The notes under the pieces were generated by a model. That model did no database searches. It was not told the origin of the DNA and saw only the letters and a program-made list of their open reading frames with translations. This document shows, piece after piece, positions 1 to 6,352 of a DNA stretch of 22,080 nucleotides (positions are counted from its first letter, which is position 1; every line of letters starts with the position of its first letter). Source of the DNA: a virus; IMG/VR virus record IMGVR_UViG_3300042555_001147, positions 1 through 22,080 of that record, one strand, 5' to 3'. The position numbers and the translations under genes are program-made.

Positions 1-2
1 AA

Positions 3-158
3 AATAAAGAAGCAACAAAAGTAGGGTGTCAATCTTGTAAAACTGACAAGGGTGTTAAAAGAACACAAAATTTTTTAATTGGTTTTGGTATTGTAATGTT
101 TGTTTTATCAATATATGGTGGAATAGAGTTAGTAAAAGATATTATGTCTTTTTTCTAA
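3..158 (+). CDS. C-terminal fragment of a small membrane protein (left-edge partial)
   Basis: An open frame enters from the left edge and ends in TAA at 156-158, giving 51 visible residues. It carries a CxxC pair (GCQSCK) near residues 9-12, then one hydrophobic segment around residues 24-40 (LIGFGIVMFVLSIYGG) and a short polar tail. The start lies outside the window. It converges on the dnaJ gene and the two stop codons overlap by 4 nt, which is typical of compact phage genomes. The cysteine pair followed by a membrane span suggests a small zinc- or disulfide-bearing membrane protein, but I do not recognise a family. Confidence is limited by the truncation. Confidence 0.5.
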   Translation, partial: NKEATKVGCQSCKTDKGVKRTQNFLIGFGIVMFVLSIYGGIELVKDIMSFF

Positions 159-1096
159 TTTCTTTCGTATCTCAAAAATTGATTTATCATTAAGTCACCC
201 CCATTTTCAATTCTAAATCCCTTTCCTTTAACTCTTAAAGGTTTTGATGTGTCAATGTTCTTTGGAAACTTGATTGTCATTGATCCGTCCGGATGTGGGA
301 TTTCAAAACTATCCTTTTCCAGATCTTTAAGTGTAAAATAACAATTATAAACTAAATGGTTTCCGAATTTTTCAAAGTTATTTTCTTTATCCACTTGTAT
401 TCTCAAAATTAAATCACCAAAAATTCCGTTTCTAAAATCACCTTGTCCTTGTAATCTTAAAAACTGACCGTCATCAGCCCCATGTGGTAATTTAATATCA
501 ACATTTTTAATTTCATCTTTTGTTCCTTGACCACCACAGGAATGGCAAGCGTTTATCATTATTTTTCCAGAACCCATACAGGTTGGACATTGCATTTGAA
601 CCATTTGTATAAACATATTTGATCCGACTTGTCTTACGACCTGGCCTTGTCCGTGGCAGGTTGAACAAGTTTGACTATCACCCCCACTACCATTACAAGG
701 TTCACACATTGTTTTTCTTTGATATGTGATTGTTTTAGTTTTACCCAAAAAAGATTCTACAGCACCAATAGATATTGTAAGATTTGTTGTGTGAGTTCTT
801 GGTTGTTGTCTTTGTTGTCTTCCAGCACCAAAAACACTATTAAATAAATCACTCATTGACGAACCGAAACCACCACCCATACCGGCAAATGGATTCTTTC
901 TTTCCATATCATATTGTTGTCTTTTTTGTTCATCACCAATAGTATCATAGGCCACAGAAATCTTTTTAAAAATATCCTCATTTCCACCTTTATCTGGATG
1001 ATTTTCTTTTGCAAGTGTTCTATATGCTTTTTTTATGTCGTCTTGTGTCGCGGTTTCAGCAACACCTAAAATGTCGTAATATGTTTCACCATTCAT
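155..1096 (-). CDS. dnaJ: DnaJ (type I Hsp40) co-chaperone
   Basis: This encodes a co-chaperone that stimulates Hsp70 (DnaK) ATPase and delivers unfolded clients. All type I elements are present in order: a J domain at residues 5-65 with the catalytic HPD at 33-35, a short Gly/Phe-rich linker near 69-90, and a zinc-binding domain with four CxxCxGxG-type repeats (Cys131/134, 144/147, 170/173, 184/187). A C-terminal client-binding domain follows to residue 313. Bacterial DnaJ is usually about 370-380 residues, so this is a shortened version that has lost part of the linker and the C-terminal dimerisation tail. No dnaK is visible in the window, so it presumably works with host DnaK, perhaps in virion assembly or replication-complex remodelling (inference). 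The ATG at 1096 faces the plus-strand gene at 1142 across a 45-nt divergent gap. Confidence 0.95.
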   Translation of the reverse strand: MNGETYYDILGVAETATQDDIKKAYRTLAKENHPDKGGNEDIFKKISVAYDTIGDEQKRQQYDMERKNPFAGMGGGFGSSMSDLFNSVFGAGRQQRQQPRTHTTNLTISIGAVESFLGKTKTITYQRKTMCEPCNGSGGDSQTCSTCHGQGQVVRQVGSNMFIQMVQMQCPTCMGSGKIMINACHSCGGQGTKDEIKNVDIKLPHGADDGQFLRLQGQGDFRNGIFGDLILRIQVDKENNFEKFGNHLVYNCYFTLKDLEKDSFEIPHPDGSMTIKFPKNIDTSKPLRVKGKGFRIENGGDLMINQFLRYERN

Positions 1097-1141
1097 TTAT
1101 CTAATGTTTTTAATATACTTTTTAATTATAGGAATATTTTT

Positions 1142-1774
1142 ATGAAATATCTAATAGTTTTATTCAAAAATAAAGAAAGAAAAAAGATTTTAAAGAAATT
1201 TAAAACATTTCAACGAGCCAATTCATATTTTACCGGTCTAACGAACAACGATGTTATTTTTGATAAGAGAGTCGAAAACGGTAAAAGTGTTTTTTTTGAG
1301 GTTGGGTTGCTTGAAAAGGATTCTAACGATTTTACAATTTTTTATAAAAAAGATAGTCTGGGAAGACAATTAAAAATAGAACTTGATGATCCAGATTATA
1401 AATTATCAAAAGTTTCCGACTATAAGGTTGAGGAATTTCTTTTTGATCTTCAATCAAATAAAAAAATAAGTTTTAAAAAATTCTACAATCAATACCTCAA
1501 AGGTGGTGGATTAAAATTCATATCAAGTCTAAATAATAAAATTGTTGTTCAGGAAGACGATAATTATAACTTATTTTCATTAAAGTGTGAGCCAGAATCT
1601 AACAGATTTTTAAATATACTTTCTGATGTTTTATATAAAAATAGGAGGAGTGATTGTATTGTGGTTCCAGAAACAACTAAGGATCAAAAAAGATATTTAT
1701 ACTCAACATTGGAGCAGAAGGGTTTTTCAAAATCAACCCTCTATAGAAACTCTACGACTTACTTTTACGATTAA
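1142..1774 (+). CDS. Hypothetical protein, 210 aa
   Basis: This is a lysine-rich soluble protein with no signal peptide or membrane span and no family I recognise. The N-terminus (MKYLIVLFKN) looks like a beta strand followed by a basic helix, as in small alpha/beta domains. It is one of only three plus-strand genes and diverges from dnaJ, so it must have its own promoter in or near 1097-1141. The ATG sits in a very AT-rich context with no Shine-Dalgarno. Its last 23 nt overlap the 3' end of the convergent gene 1752-2069. Coding status is well supported by the long frame in AT-rich DNA without a competing frame; the function is unknown. Confidence 0.75.
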   Translation: MKYLIVLFKNKERKKILKKFKTFQRANSYFTGLTNNDVIFDKRVENGKSVFFEVGLLEKDSNDFTIFYKKDSLGRQLKIELDDPDYKLSKVSDYKVEEFLFDLQSNKKISFKKFYNQYLKGGGLKFISSLNNKIVVQEDDNYNLFSLKCEPESNRFLNILSDVLYKNRRSDCIVVPETTKDQKRYLYSTLEQKGFSKSTLYRNSTTYFYD

Positions 1775-2069
1775 ATTTTGTTAAAATTTGAGACCAGAAC
1801 GATTTTTTTTCAATAATAGGTTCATCTTCTATTTTTTCTTCAATAGTCCCTTCAAGAATAAAAATTACCTCAACACCCGATATATCAATTTTAAACCTAC
1901 TTCCATCAGTTTTTAATTGTTTAAAATAATTTTTAACCCTATAAAAATCGTGTGGTCTTAATTCAAAAACAATAGCACCAACACCATCTGGAAAAATGTT
2001 TTGCATTCCATCGGTAATTAGTGCTAATTTTTCTAAATCCCCAACAATACTTTCTTCATTCTTTGCCAT
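1752..2069 (-). CDS. Hypothetical protein, 105 aa, with basic amphipathic C-terminal tail
   Basis: I do not recognise a family. The central part (residues ~20-75) has alternating hydrophobic residues consistent with an alpha/beta fold. It is followed by an acidic stretch and then a tail ending SFWSQILTKFNRKSKS, a tryptophan-anchored basic amphipathic helix. The upstream 67-aa product ends in a similar SLWQRMKKVLLGI tail. The ATG at 2069 lies inside the upstream reading frame (37-nt overlap), so translation is probably coupled. The 3' end overlaps the convergent plus-strand gene by 23 nt. Confidence 0.65.
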   Translation of the reverse strand: MAKNEESIVGDLEKLALITDGMQNIFPDGVGAIVFELRPHDFYRVKNYFKQLKTDGSRFKIDISGVEVIFILEGTIEEKIEDEPIIEKKSFWSQILTKFNRKSKS

Positions 2070-2236
2070 AAGGACATTTTTTCTTTTTCAGTTGGGATTA
2101 TCTCTTCTTTTTTTAGGTTTTTAATTTGTGATATGAACTCCATCTTTTCCCTATGAAGTTCTTTTTCATCAGCTTCAATCTCATTCTTCAACCATTGGAG
2201 ATTCTTCTCCTTGTCTGTCATTATCTTGCTCATCAT
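2033..2236 (-). CDS. Small charged helical protein, up to 67 aa
   Basis: This is a short, highly charged, predicted helical protein ending in a tryptophan-containing amphipathic helix (SLWQRMKKVLLGI). It sits in a nest of overlapping frames: its 5' part overlaps the end of 2181-2618 and its 3' end overlaps the start of 1752-2069. Three in-frame ATGs exist, at 2236, 2233 and 2221. The last gives the shortest overlap (41 nt) and begins MTDKEKNLQW. The open frame and the tail resemblance to its neighbour argue that it is real, but the long overlaps on both sides keep the call moderate. Function unknown. Confidence 0.5.
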   Translation of the reverse strand: MMSKIMTDKEKNLQWLKNEIEADEKELHREKMEFISQIKNLKKEEIIPTEKEKMSLWQRMKKVLLGI

Positions 2237-2618
2237 CTATCAATTTAAATTTATCTTCAAGATCAAACTTCAAATCTTTGAGTGTTGTTAAATTTTGTTT
2301 TTCAAATATATTTTTAAGTTCTTTGACTTTCAAATTGAATAACCTTTCTTTTTCTTCAAGTTCCTTATTGTATTTAATAACATTTTTGATGTTTGTGGCA
2401 ATCGTATTGATTTTTTCCTCTTCAAATTCTGAAACAAAAGAGATTAACCTTTTATTTGGATCTTGTGATTCATTTTCAACAACACTATTTTCTGGAACAA
2501 ACTTTTTTGGTAATTTCCATTCTTTTGGAAAATTCATATCAAAACTCAAATAATTTTTTAATTTTCTGATTGACTGGATATAAGGATAAAAATCACTAAA
2601 TTCTTTGTAAATACTCAT
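2181..2618 (-). CDS. Hypothetical protein with C-terminal coiled coil, 145 aa
   Basis: The protein has an aromatic-rich N-terminal part (MSIYKEFSDFYPYIQSIRKL, then an NFPKEWKLPKKF motif near residues 29-40). A long charged coiled coil spans about residues 68-128, and an acidic tail ends in MVEE. I have no family name for it; the N-terminal motif has the look of a conserved phage domain, but that is an impression. The start ATG at 2618 lies 1 nt after the stop of the two-helix membrane protein gene 2620-2808, indicating the same transcript. It is likely an oligomer, judging from the coiled coil. Confidence 0.75.
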   Translation of the reverse strand: MSIYKEFSDFYPYIQSIRKLKNYLSFDMNFPKEWKLPKKFVPENSVVENESQDPNKRLISFVSEFEEEKINTIATNIKNVIKYNKELEEKERLFNLKVKELKNIFEKQNLTTLKDLKFDLEDKFKLIDDEQDNDRQGEESPMVEE

Positions 2619-2619
2619 C

Positions 2620-2808
2620 TTATTTTTGTATAATGTAGGTTATTATATATGAAATCAAAATCCCATAAAAAAACAATTCATTCTTTTGTAAATTTAACTT
2701 TTGTGGAGTGTTTTGTAATAATAAAATTATTGTTTTAAAACAAAGTCGTATTACTCCAATCAAAGAAAATATAAATAGAAAAAGAAATATTGTATTTATA
2801 TTAGTCAT
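2620..2808 (-). CDS. Small membrane protein with two predicted transmembrane segments
   Basis: The 62-residue product is almost entirely hydrophobic. One segment spans about residues 6-32 and a second about 46-61 (FFYGILISYIITYIIQK), joined by a short polar loop. Size and topology resemble small phage holin-like or inner-membrane proteins, but nothing specific identifies it as a holin. Its ATG overlaps the stop of the upstream Hc1-like gene in the 8-nt arrangement ATGACTAA, so the two are probably translationally coupled. The same junction sequence recurs at 7527-7534. Confidence 0.7.
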   Translation of the reverse strand: MTNINTIFLFLFIFSLIGVIRLCFKTIILLLQNTPQKLNLQKNELFFYGILISYIITYIIQK

Positions 2809-2977
2809 TTTTTTTAGCTTCTAATATTTCAGCTCTAAATGTTTTTAACAATTCTCGTAATTCTTGTGCTGAGGTTCTTGCTCTTGTTCCGGCAGATTTG
2901 TTTCCTTTTTCAAAAAACTTTGTTGATTCTGCTGATATTGTCTCAACCAATGTTTTAATTTTTTCTAAAGTTTCCAT
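2801..2977 (-). CDS. Hc1-like histone H1-type DNA-binding protein, 58 aa
   Basis: The short frame starts METLEKIKTLVETISAEST and continues with a KFFEKGNKSAGTRARTSAQE core and an amphipathic RELLKTFRAEILEAKKND end. This matches my memory of Hc1-family (HCT1-like) histone H1 proteins of Bacteroidota, whose core reads roughly KFYxKGNxAAGTRARKAxQEL followed by an IRxEIQ helix. Members bind DNA non-specifically and compact the nucleoid. The gene ends in TAA at 2801-2803, overlapping the next ATG by 8 nt, which supports real coupled translation. A phage copy could help package or shield phage DNA or reshape the host nucleoid (inference). The family assignment is from recollection and not from a search. 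Confidence 0.8.
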   Translation of the reverse strand: METLEKIKTLVETISAESTKFFEKGNKSAGTRARTSAQELRELLKTFRAEILEAKKND

Positions 2978-3028
2978 TTTTAAATTTTTATTTGTTTATT
3001 AAACTATAAGATATGGTATGATTCGCCT

Positions 3029-3505
3029 TTAGTAAATATTAACGGTCATATTTTTATCAAGGTTCTTATATATCGTCAATATAAGGTCTAAATCAGATTG
3101 TGTAAATGATTGTTCTAAATCAAAAACATCTCTAAAAAACTTATCTATTGATTCTCTTATTTTTTTTTCTTTTTGTTTGTAAAATATTTCATCAAAAAAT
3201 GTTATGAAATAATCATAATGATCACCATCCGGTTCAAAACTTATGTTTTCTTTTTTGAAATCTTCCAATAATTGGTCCCAACACCAGTTGAAATGATTTA
3301 TATTATCTTCTTCTGACATTATTGTATTGGTTTCGTCTTTACCTTCAAAACCAAGGTATGTTGATGTTACTTTAAGGTATAATGAATTACAAAAGTCATA
3401 GTATAACTCCATTTTTTCTGGATAGATATTATTCATTTTCATCCAAATATCAACATCCTCTTTTTCTACTTGTTTTGTAATATAGTTAAAAAAATTATTC
3501 TCCAT
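3029..3505 (-). CDS. Hypothetical acidic protein, 158 aa
   Basis: This is a soluble acidic protein rich in Asp, Glu, Phe and Tyr, probably all-helical, with no recognisable motif. It contains one notable HFNWCWDQLL segment near residues 90-99. The start ATG at 3505 is unusual: it lies inside the 3' arm of a perfect 13-bp inverted repeat (3494-3533), so the initiation region can fold into a hairpin. A 51-nt gap separates it from the upstream gene 3557-4885. The function cannot be inferred from sequence or position. Confidence 0.7.
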   Translation of the reverse strand: MENNFFNYITKQVEKEDVDIWMKMNNIYPEKMELYYDFCNSLYLKVTSTYLGFEGKDETNTIMSEEDNINHFNWCWDQLLEDFKKENISFEPDGDHYDYFITFFDEIFYKQKEKKIRESIDKFFRDVFDLEQSFTQSDLDLILTIYKNLDKNMTVNIY

Positions 3506-3533
3506 AAACTATTAATTGTCTATGGAGAATAAT
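3494..3533 (-). promoter_or_regulatory. Perfect inverted repeat burying a start codon
   Basis: The arms 3494-3506 and 3521-3533 are exact reverse complements (13 bp) around a 14-nt loop. On the minus-strand mRNA the start codon of the gene ending at 3029 lies in the 3' arm (ATGGAGAATAAT). Folding would sequester the initiation codon and first four codons. It could act as a translational off-switch, as described for some T4 transcripts, or as an RNA processing site or weak terminator for the upstream gene. No U-tract follows on the minus strand, which argues against a simple terminator. Confidence 0.6.
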
Positions 3534-3556
3534 ATCATAGTTAAATTATAAGTAAA

Positions 3557-4885
3557 TTATTGTGTCGCTCTATCGTAGTTAATAAGTTTTTGGATTTTTG
3601 AAAACTCTTCTAAAACAAGATTTCTTCTTTTATCTAAATCTGATTCTAGTTTAATATTAACACCAGATCCGGAGTTTTCGCCAGTACCATCCGTTATAGG
3701 TTGTTTTGATTTTCTATATGCGGCCATCTTAGCTTTACGATATTTCTGATCTTTCATTTTCTTACTCAATTTTTTACCAAGATCAGTTTCTTCGGCATTT
3801 GCCCACTCCGGGTTATTTCCGGTTCTTGATGAACCTTCAATATTATCTTTTACCCATTTTTCGTCATATTCAATTTCATCCGGAACCAAATTTTCCATTC
3901 CTGGTCTCATATAGTCATCCAAGAATTCTTTACCATCATCAGACATTGTATATTTTTTTGTTTTCATTTTTTCCAACTGTCCGTTTCCTTTTGGGAAATG
4001 TTTTGGGTTTTCCTCATAATCACCTTTAGAACCGTCTTTTAAATAATCACCCATTTTCTTTTTAACTGATTTTAAGTAATCATCGTTTTCTTTTTTGGAT
4101 TTTTTCACAGCTCTTTCATACTCACCAAGACCTTTTGGTGTTTTTCCTTTACTAATATTGTTTTGTTCTTTTAAAACAGCTTTTTCAATAATATCTAAAA
4201 GTTTTTCCTCACTTACAATAAATCCTTTTCCTCCCACTTCTAATTGGTATTTAACCTCTGAAGATTCGTTATTTTTTTGTTCTTTTTCAACGATACTAAT
4301 AATTAACTGATCCAATTCAGACTCAGACAAAATAGTTTCTTCACCATCAATCTCCAAATTATACAATACAGATTCTTTTACTGGGAATTTTTTACCATCC
4401 AAATCAAAACTTTTCTTACCTTCTTTTTTTGCCATTTTCGCAGCATAAGTGAATTCACTACTTTCTTCCATTTCTTCGTCTAATTCCAACTCGTAAATAG
4501 CCTCATCACCTTCTTTTCTTAATTTATCAAAATCGGCTTTTGTTAATTTACCAAATGGTTTTGCTTTATCTAATTTCTTTTGACCACCATATAGTTTTTC
4601 AAGAACTTCACCTTCTTTCATTCCACATTCTGAACATTCGCCTTCTTTCATTTCACTACCACATTGTTCACAAGTTTCACCTTCACTCATTTCCTTACTA
4701 CATTGCTCACAAGTTTCACCTTCTTTCATTTCACCACCACATTGCTCACAAGTTTCACCTTCCTCAACATAATCAAATGATTCACCTGGTTTATTGAATT
4801 TCAATTTTTCCATAATATCATTTGTTTTATCTTCAAGAGTCTCGTTTAATATTTTGTTAGTTATTTTTGCAATTAAATTTTTCAT
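3557..4885 (-). CDS. 442-aa protein with tandem CxxC repeats, possibly virion-associated
   Basis: The N-terminus MKNLIAKITNKILNETLED is a basic amphipathic helix. Residues 46-87 then hold four CxxC pairs (46/49, 59/62, 72/75, 84/87). The first three are spaced exactly 13 residues apart with a GETCEQCGxEMKE-like unit, suggesting a miniature zinc-binding array. A charged Lys/Glu-rich middle follows, with two similar segments (YNLEIDGEETILSESELD and YQLEVGGKGFIVSEEKLLD). The C-terminus ends in an amphipathic helix finishing INYDRATQ. I recognise no enzyme. The N-terminal helix plus acidic, low-complexity body resembles phage internal or scaffold-type proteins (inference). It lies between the 226-aa repeat protein and the hairpin-controlled gene, 22 nt downstream of the former. 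Confidence 0.75.
   Translation of the reverse strand: MKNLIAKITNKILNETLEDKTNDIMEKLKFNKPGESFDYVEEGETCEQCGGEMKEGETCEQCSKEMSEGETCEQCGSEMKEGECSECGMKEGEVLEKLYGGQKKLDKAKPFGKLTKADFDKLRKEGDEAIYELELDEEMEESSEFTYAAKMAKKEGKKSFDLDGKKFPVKESVLYNLEIDGEETILSESELDQLIISIVEKEQKNNESSEVKYQLEVGGKGFIVSEEKLLDIIEKAVLKEQNNISKGKTPKGLGEYERAVKKSKKENDDYLKSVKKKMGDYLKDGSKGDYEENPKHFPKGNGQLEKMKTKKYTMSDDGKEFLDDYMRPGMENLVPDEIEYDEKWVKDNIEGSSRTGNNPEWANAEETDLGKKLSKKMKDQKYRKAKMAAYRKSKQPITDGTGENSGSGVNIKLESDLDKRRNLVLEEFSKIQKLINYDRATQ
4625..4759 (-). repeat. 39-bp coding tandem repeat (CxxC units)
   Basis: Three successive 39-bp units, plus a shortened and diverged fourth, encode the GETCEQCGxEMKE repeat of the 442-aa protein. On the plus strand the core acaagtttcacctt recurs at 39-nt spacing. 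The 13-codon period keeps the reading frame, so copy number can change without frameshift. Confidence 0.8.
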
Positions 4886-4907
4886 CTTTACTTTTTTATT
4901 ATAAATA

Positions 4908-5588
4908 TCATTTATTCTTTCTTTTTACAATTTCTTTGTAAATTATTTCTTTTATGAAATCTTCGTGAATATCCATTTTTTCTGAAAGATTGTTTATTAC
5001 TTTTTTAATAGTATCGTTTTCAAATATTTTAAGGGCTTTAATATCACCTTGATTACAATAAGGAAATTTCTTACATTTTTTTTTAACCTGGACGAATTTA
5101 CCACCCGGAATTTGTGTTTTAGATTTTCCTCTCCAATCTTTCTTACTAGTTGATTTAGCCCAAGCGGCCGGAGTTTCATAAGAACCAGACGATGATGATG
5201 AGGTTGCTTCCTTTGCTTCAACTTTCTTTGGTTCTTCACCAGAAAATAGAGGTGCAGAATATGCACCAGCTGAAGATGCACCAGTCGATTCTTTATTTTC
5301 TTTTCTTCTATTTATTTTTTCCAGAATTGAAGTTAAAAATTCTCTTAGTTCTTCTGGGTTTTTAAGAAATTCTTTAATTTTTTGTTTTATTCTAGTTCCT
5401 GATAATTTTTTATTTTTAACCAATTTTAAAATATCTCCCATATTTTTTGGGTCATTAAGATATTCTTCCGGATTTTTATGTGTATCCTCCTCACTTAAAC
5501 TTTTAAGTGCTTTTGTTCTAGCTTCTTGATTTCCAGCTGTTAAACTAGAAACCATTTGTTGTAATTTTGGTTTTATTGGGTCTTCCAT
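4908..5588 (-). CDS. 226-aa protein with SxGxYxxP repeats and a CKKFPYCNQGD motif
   Basis: The protein has three zones. Residues 1-95 form a charged helical region. A low-complexity linker follows with two related motifs, GASSAGAYSAPLF (~101-114) and SSSSGSYETPAAWAKS (~130-146), each pairing small residues with a Tyr and a Pro. Then comes a basic segment (KDWRGKSKTQIPGGKFVQV) leading into CKKFPYCNQGD near residues 172-182 and a helical tail. The two cysteines could form a disulfide or half a zinc site. I do not recognise a named family; the layout looks like a phage structural or accessory virion protein (inference). The ATG at 5588 lies 1 nt after the previous stop (5590), so it is in the same operon as the putative lysis genes. 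Confidence 0.75.
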   Translation of the reverse strand: MEDPIKPKLQQMVSSLTAGNQEARTKALKSLSEEDTHKNPEEYLNDPKNMGDILKLVKNKKLSGTRIKQKIKEFLKNPEELREFLTSILEKINRRKENKESTGASSAGAYSAPLFSGEEPKKVEAKEATSSSSSGSYETPAAWAKSTSKKDWRGKSKTQIPGGKFVQVKKKCKKFPYCNQGDIKALKIFENDTIKKVINNLSEKMDIHEDFIKEIIYKEIVKRKNK

Positions 5589-5589
5589 T

Positions 5590-5997
5590 TTATTTAAAAA
5601 CTAAAGCGTATGTTAATCCAACTATAATTGAGCCACCAACTATATCTATAATTATATGTTTTGTCTTAATTTTTTTTATTTCACTTCTTAAACTTTTATT
5701 TTCCTTATCTAATAATTTAAATTTTGATTCGGTTAGTGATATTATTTGATTATTTTTTTTGTCCTTTTCTTCTAGGATTGAAATTATATCGTTGTTTTTG
5801 GTTATTTTCGTCTCCAATTGAAAAATTTCATTAATATAAGTTTCCTCTTGTTTCTTTAGTCGATCAAACTCATTTAAATCAAGTAAAATAGACTTACCAA
5901 CTCTAGCTGGTATATTCAAGGTTGTTGAATCAACATTTTTTTGTGAAAACAAAAATGTTGTAAGACAAATAAAAATAATGTTTAAAATATATTTCAT
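5590..5997 (-). CDS. Secreted coiled-coil protein with C-terminal membrane anchor (candidate spanin partner)
   Basis: With the start at the ATG ending at 5997 (135 aa), the N-terminus is a good signal peptide: MKYILNIIFICLTTFLFSQ, with probable cleavage after FS and before Gln, the usual Bacteroidota style. A coiled coil runs from about residue 40 to 105, followed by a C-terminal hydrophobic span (IIIDIVGGSIIVGLTYALVF). This start sits 1 nt from the upstream stop; a 17-residue longer frame would overlap that gene. Topology is N-terminus out with a C-terminal anchor. Together with the N-anchored coiled-coil protein immediately upstream and the amidase nearby, this suggests an envelope-spanning lysis pair. 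No lipobox cysteine is present, so it is not a classical o-spanin. Confidence 0.7.
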   Translation of the reverse strand: MKYILNIIFICLTTFLFSQKNVDSTTLNIPARVGKSILLDLNEFDRLKKQEETYINEIFQLETKITKNNDIISILEEKDKKNNQIISLTESKFKLLDKENKSLRSEIKKIKTKHIIIDIVGGSIIVGLTYALVFK

Positions 5998-5998
5998 A

Positions 5999-6352
5999 TT
6001 AATAGTTATATCTTTTTTTAAGTGCCGAATCAATTTGTCTGGCATCATAGGTCAAAATCAATTCTTTTTCAACCTGGAAATAATTGTTTATTGTTTTTCT
6101 TTCATTTTTAATTTTGAAAATAGCAGAATCAATTTTTAAAATATCTTTCTTGTAGTTTAAGATTGAACTATCCAATTTTTTTTGTTGGCTTTTTAAATCG
6201 TTAATTTTTAAATCCAGTTGTTCTAATTTATATTTTAACAATTCAGATCTATCTTCCACTGGTGTAAAAGCTCTAATTACAAGAACAATCAATAGGATAA
6301 TTCCAATTGACTGAATAATAAATTTGAAATTATGTTTAAAAAAATCTTTCAT
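5999..6352 (-). CDS. Membrane-anchored coiled-coil protein, Rz/i-spanin-like topology
   Basis: Starting at Met ending at 6352 the product is 117 aa. It has a short basic N-terminus (MKDFFKHNFK), one transmembrane helix (residues ~11-29), then a long coiled coil to about residue 95 and a basic C-terminus ending KKRYNY. This is the topology of a type II periplasmic i-spanin, but the family is sequence-diverse and I see no diagnostic motif. The chosen start gives an exact ATGA overlap (6349-6352) with the upstream stop; a longer frame from 6394 would overlap 46 nt. It sits between a hypothetical gene and the secreted coiled-coil gene, downstream of an amidase, which supports a lysis role by context. 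Confidence 0.7.
   Translation of the reverse strand: MKDFFKHNFKFIIQSIGIILLIVLVIRAFTPVEDRSELLKYKLEQLDLKINDLKSQQKKLDSSILNYKKDILKIDSAIFKIKNERKTINNYFQVEKELILTYDARQIDSALKKRYNY

Noticed and set aside
1130-1158. Weak AT-only inverted repeat around the start of the 1142 gene
   Set aside because: The 6-bp ATATTT/AAATAT arms are expected by chance in such AT-rich DNA, unlike the longer perfect hairpins at 3494 and 11919.
2033-2236. Programmed frameshift joining 2181-2618 with the following frames (tail-chaperone style)
   Set aside because: No slippery heptamer at the overlap of the first two frames. The only A-run in the second frame leads quickly to a stop in the shifted frame.
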